DNA from: an uncultured Cellvibrionales bacterium
GTDB taxonomy: Bacteria > Pseudomonadota > Gammaproteobacteria > Pseudomonadales > Dasaniaceae
Reading direction: 5' to 3'
DNA: 64,000 nucleotides
Assembly: GCA_913019905.1 (NCBI GenBank)
Contig: CAJVZD010000005.1
Span: forward strand, 1-64,000
A program made the position numbers and the translations under genes. This document shows, piece after piece, positions 51,549 to 60,363 of the stretch. The notes beneath the pieces are model-generated. The model made no database searches. It had not been told where the DNA came from and saw only the letters and a program-made list of their open reading frames with translations. The stretch's first letter is position 1; each line of letters begins with the position of its first letter.

Positions 51549-53120
51549 ATGCTTCGAACTTTAGGTGTTGCTAATTTTTCCATGACGCGTTTATTAGCGC
51601 TGATGATCGGCGTCGCGGTTGCTAACCTAGTAGTTGCCAGTCACAGTGAAGCGGACGAGGCTGAGAACCTGCTTCAATTCGGCAATAGTCGGCTTCCTAT
51701 TTGGAGTGCGCTCACTGAATTTGAAGTGAATACAGTGAACGATTTAACTTTCACCTCCACGCCAAGCGCTGATACATTACTCGCTTTTTATATTCTGGCT
51801 TCTGCTGACGATAGAGAGGGGGCGCGATTTGAACCGTACCGAAATAGATTGAATGAATGGATAGACAATCTTGAGCCGAGGCTGAAACGAAAAACTCAAT
51901 TAGAGCAGGGTGAAATCCTCTTCCGCGCGATGCATGAGGAGTTTTTCCTAACTGAAAATGATGAAAAAAAGGGCTATGTGTTTGATCAAAGTCAGTTAAC
52001 ACAAGTGTTTGACGAGCGGTTGTACAATTGCATGAGCTCGTCTTTGCTGTTTGTGATTATTGCAAAAAAGATGGGGTTTGACGCGGTTGGCGTCGTTATT
52101 CCATCCCACGTTTTTGTAGAATTACGGTTGCCTGGTAGTACAACGATCGATGTCGAAACCACCTCTCGCAACGGATTTAATGTCGTCCACAATGCGGCTT
52201 TCTACCAACAAGATGATACCGAGTGGTTTACGGATCGCAATCTCACACCGCCGACTTACCGTGACTATCTCGACAGGGAGATTATCAGTGCTACTGACAT
52301 GGGCCTGCTCGATATGTGGAGCCAACATACCAGCTCAGCTCGTATGGCGTATGCTGATCGAATGCGACTCGCTGAGCTGCGCGCTCATTTACTTCCGGAC
52401 GATGGTGATGCGCAGAGAGCTCGTCTGATTTTTTATCATGAGGAGTTTAGTCGTCGTGAACAAAGGAGCGACTTTTCAGGATTAAGACTGATGTACGATC
52501 AGGTAAAACCCTATATCGACTCCCTGCCAGAGGACTATTTTAGCGACCCAGAGATGCAAAATTTGATTTTTTCAGTCAAATCAGAAATGGCGCTGACGGA
52601 TATAAAGACAAATGAAGAGGCTCGTGGAATAACGCTTACTCGTTCATTACTTCGAAATGTCCAATTTTCCAGATCCGATCTTGGCTTGGTTGAACACAAC
52701 CTGTTTTATATTCTGAGTGAATATATAACGGTCAATATAGACCGAGGAGAATTTCTGCAAGCTCGGCAAGCATTTGCAGATTTTGAGAATTACTGTTCTC
52801 AACACGACATCTGCGCCAATACCGTATTGAAGCTTTATGCGCGCTGGGGGGAAAGCTATTGGCGGCATCGCGATTGGGCTCAAGCCATTGAAGTCTATAG
52901 AGATTACTTAACAATAAGCGGGCGCACAGAACTGGAGTTATCAGTTGAGAAAAACATGCAGAACGCTTTCGTAAACTGGGCGGGTGAAGATTTACGCGAC
53001 GGAGAATGGGAAAGTGCAATTGTTCGATTGGAAACGTGTATCAATGAAATCGGAACAGCGCTCAATTGCCAGCGTGATCTCGAAAAAATTAGAAACAAAG
53101 TAGAGGAGGGTTATTACTAG
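51549..53120 (+). CDS. Exported transglutaminase-like/TPR protein
   Basis: This protein of about 523 residues has a signal peptide (TRLLALMIGVAVANLVVA; ATG 51582 is an alternative start). A bacterial transglutaminase-like core follows, with Cys in YNCMSSSLLFVI (about 161), His in VIPSHVFVEL (about 186) and Asp in TTIDVETTSRNG (about 201). This is the Cys-His-Asp triad of the SirB1/transglut_core2 type, in which activity is often unproven. The C-terminal 250 residues are all-helical with TPR-like spacing (ARQAFADFENYCSQH; AQAIEVYRDYL; ESAIVRLETCINEI). Its stop lies 14 bases from that of the convergent gene. Confidence 0.78.
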   Translation: MLRTLGVANFSMTRLLALMIGVAVANLVVASHSEADEAENLLQFGNSRLPIWSALTEFEVNTVNDLTFTSTPSADTLLAFYILASADDREGARFEPYRNRLNEWIDNLEPRLKRKTQLEQGEILFRAMHEEFFLTENDEKKGYVFDQSQLTQVFDERLYNCMSSSLLFVIIAKKMGFDAVGVVIPSHVFVELRLPGSTTIDVETTSRNGFNVVHNAAFYQQDDTEWFTDRNLTPPTYRDYLDREIISATDMGLLDMWSQHTSSARMAYADRMRLAELRAHLLPDDGDAQRARLIFYHEEFSRREQRSDFSGLRLMYDQVKPYIDSLPEDYFSDPEMQNLIFSVKSEMALTDIKTNEEARGITLTRSLLRNVQFSRSDLGLVEHNLFYILSEYITVNIDRGEFLQARQAFADFENYCSQHDICANTVLKLYARWGESYWRHRDWAQAIEVYRDYLTISGRTELELSVEKNMQNAFVNWAGEDLRDGEWESAIVRLETCINEIGTALNCQRDLEKIRNKVEEGYY

Positions 53121-53154
53121 TTAATTTAGACAGTCAATTTAGATAGTTAATATT
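53119..53154. repeat. Tandem repeat, 13 bp x 2.7, across two convergent stops
   Basis: AGTTAATTTAGAC (53119-53131), AGTCAATTTAGAT (53132-53144) and AGTTAATATT (53145-53154). The plus gene's TAG (53118-53120) and the minus gene's TGA (53136-53134) both fall in the array, so it also encodes the last residues of the minus-strand protein. Confidence 0.9.
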
Positions 53155-54750
53155 TCGCGTCTGATCAATTTCCCATTTAGGATTCCAGCTTTCCAGTTCG
53201 TAGTTATCTGTCATGGGAAAGTCTGGCAGTCGTCTTTTTTCAAAACGCTTGTCAAACCGTATCAAGGTTGCAAATCTCGGTTCCGTGGCAGACAAAGTTC
53301 CGGCAGTTAAGCTACCATAAATACTCAGCAACGCGTGGCCCCGACGGCTGATATGTTTGATTTGAAAACGTCGCCGGGCGTAGATGGCTGCATTGATCGT
53401 GAGGTCCCCAGTTCCAGTAATATGTGGTGGCGCAACCTCGACATATCGCTCGCTGATCAATCCCAAAAAATCTGTTGATTGCGGATTATGCTCGGGGTTA
53501 TCAGCGTAGAGTAAATCGCCGGCAATGATGATTTTTTGTGGGGCATAAACGACCATCGTTCCGTTAACGATGCCTTTAACGCTTAGTGTTGCCTTATCTT
53601 TAGCGACTAAGCGCTGTACACGATCAATTTTTGGCTGATAGTTAACTTGTTCAGGTGTTTTGTTGTTGAACCAGTAAAATCCTCCGGTTTCATTAAAGGT
53701 GACTGTTGAATCCTGGTCGAATATTTTCGCAGCTGATGAATTTTCCGAAAGGTTGGGGCGTAGTTTTTTTGGCAGAGCGATCTTTTTTACCCTGGTCTCG
53801 AATCCTCCCTCGAAAATCGTCGATTTGCGGCCGAAGCCCCGCATTTTTATCGTCGAGGTTGTGGTTACTTTCCCGTTGAATTTTGGTTTTCGTTGGCGCT
53901 GGGCATCTATCATTATCTTCGAATTAGCATGAAATCTGCCGTCGATCTCGTCGCGGGATATAGACACATCAGGATCCCAGCGGTCTATGATTTGGGCGTA
54001 GTGTGAGAAGGCTAAGCGTTTCATCGTCATCGTTGCGGACATAATCACACCGTCTACCTGCGTCCGTATCTCGACCAAAGCGTAGTCAAGCTCTGTATTA
54101 TTCTGAGCCCGAACATGTTTGATGCTGGCATCGTATCTTTGATTCCCTTGTCGCCATCGTACTTGATTAGATTCAGTGGTTGCTGGCGTCAGCTTTTCGA
54201 GCAGCTCATCCAGGTGCTGCTTCAGCATCTGTTGTTGTTCGCTTGCCATTTCGACCGTGACTTTCGGAATCGACGTAAGCAATTTTACGGGGCTTGAAGA
54301 AGCGAGAATCACAACTGTGTCGGGATTATCTATCGTTGGCGGTTCAAAGTTAAGATTTTCTGCACTTACAATAGTTTGTTTCAGTGGTTGAATTCGATGT
54401 TTTTGGGGTTGAGGGGCAGGTCTTATCGAGGGCTCCCGCTGTTGCGGATCATTTTCTTTTAATGTCTCGACAGGAATGTCTATCGGCGTATCTATTGATT
54501 TCTCAATCTTTGGCTCGGTTACATTTTCATCTCTGCCGCTGTCCCTGGTGCTTTCTGGTATTGCAATAATTACACGTAATTGCGCGTTGCTATCTCGGGC
54601 AGCGTAGTTTGCTTCATTACTTAACCAAATAAGGGCGCCAATGCAAAAGATAATATGGGCACCAACAGAAACCAGCCACGCAATCGACAAGGGCTTGTAA
54701 TCACCAAGTCCGGGAACGTGTATGAGTTCAGATCTGGGTATCGGTTGCAT
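53134..54750 (-). CDS. TonB-like anchored protein with beta-rich C-terminal domain
   Basis: This 538-residue protein has a short cytoplasmic N-terminus, one membrane helix at about residues 23-43 (IAWLVSVGAHIIFCIGALIW) and a Pro/Glu/Lys-rich spacer at about 75-130, the layout of TonB/energy-transducing proteins. There follow a charged helical part (about 170-230) and a long beta-rich domain with motifs VNGTMVVYAPQKIIIAGDL, ITGTGDLTINAAIYARRRF and LLSIYGSLTAGTLS. These resemble the polymer-forming/DUF4900-like solenoids of pilus-assembly proteins. No ExbB/ExbD is adjacent. It is convergent with the transglutaminase-like gene. The function is unknown. Confidence 0.72.
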   Translation of the reverse strand: MQPIPRSELIHVPGLGDYKPLSIAWLVSVGAHIIFCIGALIWLSNEANYAARDSNAQLRVIIAIPESTRDSGRDENVTEPKIEKSIDTPIDIPVETLKENDPQQREPSIRPAPQPQKHRIQPLKQTIVSAENLNFEPPTIDNPDTVVILASSSPVKLLTSIPKVTVEMASEQQQMLKQHLDELLEKLTPATTESNQVRWRQGNQRYDASIKHVRAQNNTELDYALVEIRTQVDGVIMSATMTMKRLAFSHYAQIIDRWDPDVSISRDEIDGRFHANSKIMIDAQRQRKPKFNGKVTTTSTIKMRGFGRKSTIFEGGFETRVKKIALPKKLRPNLSENSSAAKIFDQDSTVTFNETGGFYWFNNKTPEQVNYQPKIDRVQRLVAKDKATLSVKGIVNGTMVVYAPQKIIIAGDLLYADNPEHNPQSTDFLGLISERYVEVAPPHITGTGDLTINAAIYARRRFQIKHISRRGHALLSIYGSLTAGTLSATEPRFATLIRFDKRFEKRRLPDFPMTDNYELESWNPKWEIDQTRNINYLN

Positions 54751-55269
54751 TTATACTATAAATTTTTGCCAGAGTTTACGGAAATATAATGAACAGTCAT
54801 TGGACGAGTTGGCACTGAAATAGACTGAATACCTTTCGTCCTCTACCAGTAATAGTACGAAAAGTACTATCCCGCCATGTTGTTGTGCATCTGTGGCCAA
54901 GTTCTTTTGGTTTTTTCCTGATGGGAGTGAGGCTGGTTAAAAATGTCCGTAATTCTTCGCTTTTCAAAAGAGCAGATTTGTTCTTCGGTGCAGGTAGTTA
55001 ACGCGCGAATCTGAGGGGGATACTATCAAAATACCGTTGTCCCATTTTAGCTTTAGAGCAATTTTAATGGGTCATCGAGATAATTAGGATGGTAGGGAAT
55101 GGGTGAAAATGAGTGCACTTGTAGCGGGAGATAAGACGAATGAATATGTGCAGTGCAAAAGGGTAGTTTTTGAAAGATCTAAATGAGTAATACAATACCA
55201 ACTAGCGAACTCCGCTACTCAGTATTGTATTGTCAGAATTGGTACGCCAAATATATATTACGTCGCTAA
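54751..55269. other. Long spacer with a 10-bp inverted repeat
   Basis: AATACAATAC and GTATTGTATT (about 55190-55234) flank a 24-base loop just beyond the stop of the minus-strand DUF3718 gene and may end its transcript. The rest of the 519 bases shows no gene or clear site. Confidence 0.45.
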
Positions 55270-55644
55270 TTATCGTGAAGCCACGTCGTCTACGTAGACA
55301 TTTCCTTTAGGGACATAAAATCCTCTGTTTTTGTCAAGGCCGATCAAGTATTTTTGGGTTTCATGTGCATTGACGTTTACGGCGAAATCGTACAAATTCA
55401 TGCTGTTACACGAATATTTGTGATCAACAGGTTTAAGTGACAGTACGCGCAATTTTGCTTTTCTTAACAGCTTGTTAAGTTTAACCGCATCATCGTTCAC
55501 GACTGATTTACAGACCTGTTTATTTTGATTGTTTCCATTATAGGTATATTTGACGGCGTCAAAATCTGCAGCGTTGATTGCGGAAGAAAGGAATAAGGCC
55601 CCTAAAGCGATAGTAGTTGTCTTTAAAAAAGTACTGTGTCTCAT
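55270..55644 (-). CDS. DUF3718-like small exported protein
   Basis: This 124-residue protein has a signal peptide (STFLKTTTIALGALFLSSAINA). The mature part carries QVCKSVVNDDAVKLNKLLRK, VDHKYSCNSMNLYDFAVNV and ETQKYL, the two-Cys pattern of DUF3718 proteins of Shewanella, Vibrio and relatives. It is periplasmic and of unknown function. The start is ATG 55644 with GAGGA seven bases upstream; an upstream extension to 55704 would place the signal internally. Confidence 0.8.
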   Translation of the reverse strand: MRHSTFLKTTTIALGALFLSSAINAADFDAVKYTYNGNNQNKQVCKSVVNDDAVKLNKLLRKAKLRVLSLKPVDHKYSCNSMNLYDFAVNVNAHETQKYLIGLDKNRGFYVPKGNVYVDDVASR

Positions 55645-55837
55645 AATATATTCCTCGATAAGTCGTTCATTGTTTAAACGAAAGTTGAGTCTACCAAATG
55701 CCAATGTAATAAAAATTGACCAAAGTCATGATATTTAATTAGTGTGTGTTAACTACACATGTAGACTAGCACCTGTTTCTAATTTACACAATACGTAGAT
55801 TTATTTAATTTCGGTAACGTTTTCTGTCACTAAGGCT

Positions 55838-55872
55838 TGTTACCTTTGTGATATTGATTACTAGAGGTAACA
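55838..55872. promoter_or_regulatory. GGTAACA inverted repeat before the kinase gene
   Basis: TGTTACCT (55838-55845) and AGGTAACA (55865-55872) form an exact 8-bp dyad with 19 bases between, and a third copy, CGGTAACG, lies at 55812-55819. This is the layout of a dimeric repressor site, 60 bases before the predicted kinase start. Confidence 0.4.
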
Positions 55873-55931
55873 GGTGATTCACGGTCGCGTTTAACGGCCA
55901 TCGTGTAATGCGATCATATTAGGGGGTGAAA

Positions 55932-56480
55932 ATGAAGAAATATTGTATTGTTGTTACTGGATTACCCGGAAGTGGGAAGACTACCGTTGCAACAGAAGTG
56001 GCAAGAATTTTGGAAATCCCCCTTATCGACAAAGACGACATTCTTGAAAATCTTTTCGAGAAACTCGGTACAGGCGGCACAGAGTGGAGGTTTCAACTCA
56101 GTCGTGGGGCTGATCTGGACTTTATAACCGCATCGCAAGAGCTAGCTCATGTTGTGCTAGTCTCCCATTGGCGGCCACAAAAATTATCAGTGAGCTTCGG
56201 AACTCCAGTGGACTGGATTCCGGACTCGTTCGAGACAATCATAGAATTACTATGTCACTGTCCGCTTAAGGTTGCTGCTTTGCGCTTTAAATCGAGGCTT
56301 CGCCATCCAGGACATAACGATGAGGCAAAGACCTTATCTGATGTTGAAGCATGGTTACGGGAATACGACCAGTATCTGCCGATAGGCATTGGGGAGCGAG
56401 TCGTAGTTAATACGGCCGACAATGAATGGAGGCAAAAAATCAAGCTTGAATTGAAGCGCGTACTGGATGATCTGACTTAG
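55932..56480 (+). CDS. P-loop predicted kinase (AAA_33-like)
   Basis: This 182-residue NTPase has Walker A GLPGSGKTT at residues 10-18 and a substrate-side Asp pair DKDD (about 35-38). It also has LVSHWRP and an Arg-rich lid LRFKSRLRHPGHND. It resembles small-molecule kinases annotated as AAA_33/shikimate-like. The start is ATG 55932 with AGGGGG; GTG 55926 overlaps the site. The substrate is unknown. It is not close to the kinase at 7126 beyond the P-loop. Confidence 0.8.
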   Translation: MKKYCIVVTGLPGSGKTTVATEVARILEIPLIDKDDILENLFEKLGTGGTEWRFQLSRGADLDFITASQELAHVVLVSHWRPQKLSVSFGTPVDWIPDSFETIIELLCHCPLKVAALRFKSRLRHPGHNDEAKTLSDVEAWLREYDQYLPIGIGERVVVNTADNEWRQKIKLELKRVLDDLT

Positions 56481-56587
56481 TAAAATTATGGTGTGACGTA
56501 ATATGACGTCTGCCCCCCGCCCCACAACAGCCGATGTTTTTGAGTGTGATTGACAGCCGTAAAGTGTCTCTGCAGCATGCCATTTTT

Positions 56588-56611
56588 GTTCTTTTGTTCT
56601 TTTGTTCTTTG
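56588..56611. repeat. Tandem repeat, 8 bp x 3
   Basis: GTTCTTTT occurs twice and is followed by GTTCTTTG, in the spacer between the kinase gene and the SnoaL-like gene, 145 bases before the start codon. Confidence 0.9.
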
Positions 56612-56756
56612 ATTATGTAAAGTTTTTCCGCCTGGTGCTTCTTCGTCTAATGTTTGGCTAATTTCAAAAAATCCATGACCTCTCAGGTCATTGCTGAGAT
56701 CGAATATGCAGTCAATAATTGCTTTCCATTACAGCAACGGGAAAGAGGTCTATCTT

Positions 56757-57248
56757 ATGCATTCAGCGTCACTTTTAGTATCTGATATCAATATTGAAGC
56801 GGATTTGGAACGTGTCAACAGATCGGTTATCGAGCAAATGGTCGATGCCTTTTCAAACCAGGATATCGACTCGATTATGAATCTTTTTTCGGACGATGCG
56901 ATCTATCATGACATGGTGGGAAGCGGTGAGCAGGGCAACTCATATTTAGGGAAAAGAGAAATAAAGAGCCATTTTTTGGAGAATTTTAAAATGCTTCCTC
57001 AGCACCACTACGAAGATGCGATAGTGTTAGTTTCTGGAAATCAGGCGCACGCTAACTGGACCTTAGTTATCGAAGGGCGGTCTGAAGCCAGTCCCTCGCT
57101 TCGCGTTAGAGGTTGTGATTACTTTGAGCTCGAGGAAGGGAAAGTCAAGTTGAAAACGGCATGGATAAAAAATCAACGGGGCATGATGTTATCACTGGCA
57201 ATAATGCGGCTACGATCCTTTTTTGACCGGCTATTTTCGAAAAATTAA
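56757..57248 (+). CDS. SnoaL/NTF2-like protein
   Basis: This 163-residue cone-fold protein has MVDAFSNQDIDSIMNLFSDDAIYHDMVG (about residues 27-54), the hallmark helix-strand of SnoaL-like proteins, then YLGKREIKSHF and VRGCDYFELEEGKVK. The end is basic and hydrophobic (MRLRSFFDRLFSKN) and could touch a membrane. The start is ATG 56757 with AGAGG; upstream in-frame ATGs at 56691 and 56706 are less likely. Confidence 0.82.
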   Translation: MHSASLLVSDINIEADLERVNRSVIEQMVDAFSNQDIDSIMNLFSDDAIYHDMVGSGEQGNSYLGKREIKSHFLENFKMLPQHHYEDAIVLVSGNQAHANWTLVIEGRSEASPSLRVRGCDYFELEEGKVKLKTAWIKNQRGMMLSLAIMRLRSFFDRLFSKN

Positions 57249-57391
57249 CAGATCAGCTATGATCGAAAACTGCACCGGTGTGAATAGTTTCTTTAAGTGT
57301 GAGCTGATTTTAAAGGCGTAAAATGGCTGCTCATCACCGGGCGAAAACGATGTCGCAGTCACTTTCTATCAAGCTGCGACATCGAGAAAGA

Positions 57392-57856
57392 TCAGGGTAT
57401 GGCGATAACATGTCCAATCATTGTATTGCCTTCAAAAACTGCTCTGTCTAGTACATTTTGTTCATCAACAAAAACAAAATCCAGTGCCTTATTCTCATTG
57501 ACATCTCGATGCAACATCACAATATATTTTTCACCACTGACTAAACCTTTTAGCACTTCAATGTTGACGCTAAGATTTTTTCCGTCTTCAAGGTAAGTTA
57601 AGGCGACATATTTGTCTCCGTTCGGCACGCCATTTTCGAAGGGGTGCATCACTAACCAGCCATTGCCGTTTATTTGCACTTCTTGAAATGACAGTGTCGA
57701 TTTATCTCGAGTGAAATCGTTTTGAGTAATCCAGTTTTTCTCTCCATTGCCCATACCGATTTTGGGTTTTTGGTCTGTTTCTGCCTGCACATTGATACTG
57801 CCAAGTGCTACAACCAAAAGCGCAATAAGAGATTTTGTTATTTGATATTTATTCAT
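57392..57856 (-). CDS. Exported beta-sandwich protein (DUF7282-like)
   Basis: This 154-residue protein has a signal peptide (SLIALLVVALGSINVQA). The mature domain has LSFQEVQINGNGWLVMHPFENG (about residues 55-76), KYVALTYLEDGKNLSVNIEV, KYIVMLHRDVNENKALDFVF and a final VFEGNTMIGHVI. The pattern 'V.INGNGWLVMHP ... LHRD.N.N..FDF' recalls DUF7282 domains best known from haloarchaea; this assignment is from memory. No Cys is present. AGGAC precedes the ATG. Confidence 0.65.
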   Translation of the reverse strand: MNKYQITKSLIALLVVALGSINVQAETDQKPKIGMGNGEKNWITQNDFTRDKSTLSFQEVQINGNGWLVMHPFENGVPNGDKYVALTYLEDGKNLSVNIEVLKGLVSGEKYIVMLHRDVNENKALDFVFVDEQNVLDRAVFEGNTMIGHVIAIP

Positions 57857-58146
57857 GAAGAGTCCTTTTATGTTTCAGTAATTCTAGCCGTTTTGAATAT
57901 ATCTTAGGCTCATTGCTTATGGCAAGGTGTTTCCGGTTGTAATAGATGACAGAGGTAGTAAAAAGAACGCCATCGATAGCAGGCGGCGAATAAAAGTCGG
58001 ACGAAATTACGGTTGTTGACCCATAGATTGGATGTCGCTTTTGTGTGTTTCCCTAAAGATATGGTGATAGCAGCCGATAAAGGGGCCGATTATCAAAATT
58101 TTGTCTTGCGGTTGCAGGGCTAGCGGACAATCAAGGAGGACTTTAC

Positions 58147-59835
58147 TTGGGGATAATTAACTCACAGGGAGCCAATGGAGGTTTAAAAAGCGTTCTTCAC
58201 ACTCGAATTAATCAGGCCGTTCCTGGTCGCGAAACCACGCCAGCTGGTTTGTTGCGATCTGGTCAGGCCGACGAATCGTTGACGGAGGCGAGCATTCTCT
58301 TAAGCTCACAAGTATCTAATGGTATGGCAGAAGGCTTATCAAACACATACAGCCACTTAGAGAAAAAGCTCACCGCAGACCAGCTTGATATTAACGATAT
58401 TCGAGGTAGTCTAAGTCAGTTACAAGATCTTGTTGGTGGCTCGACTAGTTTTGTCGGCACTCGGCGTATCATCGATCACGCAGCAGCATCTTATGACCCG
58501 ATCCACGCTAAAGAACTCGACGATAGTCGCTCTTACCGTGCTAAAGGCGATGGACAGTTGTTCACCTTGACGATTACGACCGCTGACGGTGATCGTATTG
58601 AACTCGAAATTAGCAACACGAAAGGAACGGAAGGAAGTCTGAGTGATGGCGATTATTACGGCTACAGCGATACCACGATTAATTTTAAAGTCGATGGTGA
58701 TCTAGATGCCGGTGAGCTCGAAGCACTGGGAGCCCTAACGAACGAATTAGGTGGTTTTGGCGATGCATATCGCGACGAAGGTTGGCTGACCCTTGGAGGA
58801 ATAGACGCCTTTGACCAGAGCGAACTAACGGGTTTTAGTCTTAAGGTACTTGGTGAAGATACCGATAGTTTTAGTCTTGAATACAAGGTAGATCTCGGAC
58901 GAGGCCAGCACAGCCTGAGTAGTAAACTGAACGGTTATGTGTACGATATTACCCTTAACTTAGATGGTCTTAAGCTCGACAAAAATGTCACAAATAACGC
59001 TCAATACCTGCAATATCAGCAGTTGATTCGCGATACATCGCATTCTTATCAAGGAGGTGTGCATGCCGGCGGGGTCAGTTCCGGTAAGGCTGCGAGTTTT
59101 TTCCTCGACGGTATGGATACTCTATTTAACGCCCCCAACCCAGCCGAGTCGGATGTTGAAGAAAGATTAAACGGTGTTGAAGAGGTGACCAAGCCTGATG
59201 TTTTACAGCCAGCGCTAAGAGGTATCAATGGAAATAATGCTGCTTTGCTGGATACTTTCAGTAGCGGTTTAGCTGATTTTAAAGCGAGTTTCAAAACGCC
59301 CGAATTTCGTCCCAATGCCGACCAAGCAAGCGAAATTTCCAATATGTCGCTAGATATTGCACAAACGACAGAGGTTAGCTACAGCGTTAGAGACGGCCAT
59401 CGTTACACTGAGTTAAATCAAAAAAGTGACTATCAGTCACAAGTACGCCAACATTTGGGGCTTGCCGGCGATAGCGTTAAACATGCTAACCTGGGTAGTG
59501 AAACAGACGGTGGCCAATCGTATTTGTATCGTACTGACTTAAAGTCAGCGATGACTTCACGATCGCTAAATTTTCAAGATAATAGCAAATTATTATCGGT
59601 CGATGAAATCCGAAGGCAGCAACATATTCAAAAGGAAAAGCTCGTCGTTCAGGGTAAAGTCGAGAGTAATACTACCGAAGATTTAAGCTCTGTGCTCAAA
59701 AACACGGTGAGTCAAATTGAAGTGGCTAATACCCCAAGGGAACAACGCTTGGCGAAACAATATTTAAGCGATTATCGCACCATTGAGCAACTCAATGAGC
59801 AAATAGACGGCAATGAGGTAGAGCTATTTTTGTAA
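58147..59835 (+). CDS. 562-residue protein of no recognised family
   Basis: TTG 58147 with AAGGAGGA six bases upstream starts this large acidic, Ser/Gly/Leu/Asp-rich protein. There is no signal peptide, membrane helix or Cys. The N-terminal 110 residues are helical (SNGMAEGLSNTYSHLEKKL). Residues about 135-290 form a repeating beta region (FTLTITTADGDRIELEISN; GYVYDITLNLDGLKL) like a jelly-roll or flagellin-associated insert. The C-terminal 180 residues are helical and Gln-rich (IRRQQHIQKEKLVVQ; YRTIEQLNEQID). The layout of helical ends around a beta insert resembles secreted filament or cap proteins, but this is inference only. Confidence 0.7.
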   Translation: MGIINSQGANGGLKSVLHTRINQAVPGRETTPAGLLRSGQADESLTEASILLSSQVSNGMAEGLSNTYSHLEKKLTADQLDINDIRGSLSQLQDLVGGSTSFVGTRRIIDHAAASYDPIHAKELDDSRSYRAKGDGQLFTLTITTADGDRIELEISNTKGTEGSLSDGDYYGYSDTTINFKVDGDLDAGELEALGALTNELGGFGDAYRDEGWLTLGGIDAFDQSELTGFSLKVLGEDTDSFSLEYKVDLGRGQHSLSSKLNGYVYDITLNLDGLKLDKNVTNNAQYLQYQQLIRDTSHSYQGGVHAGGVSSGKAASFFLDGMDTLFNAPNPAESDVEERLNGVEEVTKPDVLQPALRGINGNNAALLDTFSSGLADFKASFKTPEFRPNADQASEISNMSLDIAQTTEVSYSVRDGHRYTELNQKSDYQSQVRQHLGLAGDSVKHANLGSETDGGQSYLYRTDLKSAMTSRSLNFQDNSKLLSVDEIRRQQHIQKEKLVVQGKVESNTTEDLSSVLKNTVSQIEVANTPREQRLAKQYLSDYRTIEQLNEQIDGNEVELFL

Positions 59836-59963
59836 CTGTGTCAGAAGAACCTACAATATGTCTTACTTGCAGTAAGTTGTTTGTCGGTGGGTCTTGCTGA
59901 AGGCTCGATTGCGCTCAAGAACTATGTCAGCTCTGAAAAGTATCGTCGCGTTAGGAGAGGGTT

Positions 59964-60347
59964 ATGTTATATCAAGGAAGCTGTCATTGTGGAAAAATAA
60001 AATTTGAAGTGCAAGCGCCTAAGGCGTTGGAGGCTGATTATTGCAATTGCTCAGTGTGCTCTAAAGGTGGTTTTCTTCATTTGATTGTACCGTTAAGCAA
60101 ATTTAGGCTTTTGTCCGGTAAGGAATCGATTTCTACCTATAGGTTTAACTCGGGCATGGCGAAACATACCTTTTGCAGCAACTGCGGAATTAAACCGTTC
60201 TATACGCCTCGCTCAAACCCTGATGGTATTGATATCAATGTCAATTGTCTTGATAGCAAGCCAGAAACCGTCAATGTCACTGACTTTGACGGTAAAAACT
60301 GGGAAAAACACGCTCACACGCTTGTGCATAAAAGTATTGATAGCTAG
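59964..60347 (+). CDS. GFA-family zinc protein
   Basis: This 127-residue protein has the Mss4-like zinc ligands CHCG (residues 7-10), CNCSVC (about 27-32) and CSNCG (about 72-76), followed by FYTPRSNPDGIDINVNCLD, typical of the centromere-protein-V/GFA subgroup. The reaction is unknown. It is the third GFA gene in the window; its C-x-C-x-x-C spacing and short length set it apart from the other two. Confidence 0.88.
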   Translation: MLYQGSCHCGKIKFEVQAPKALEADYCNCSVCSKGGFLHLIVPLSKFRLLSGKESISTYRFNSGMAKHTFCSNCGIKPFYTPRSNPDGIDINVNCLDSKPETVNVTDFDGKNWEKHAHTLVHKSIDS

Positions 60348-60363
60348 GCGTACGAATTCACGT

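Noticed and set aside
51139-51564. 141-codon plus-strand frame
   Set aside because: It is rich in Cys, Phe and Arg without pattern, overlaps the start of a supported gene and lacks a translation signal.
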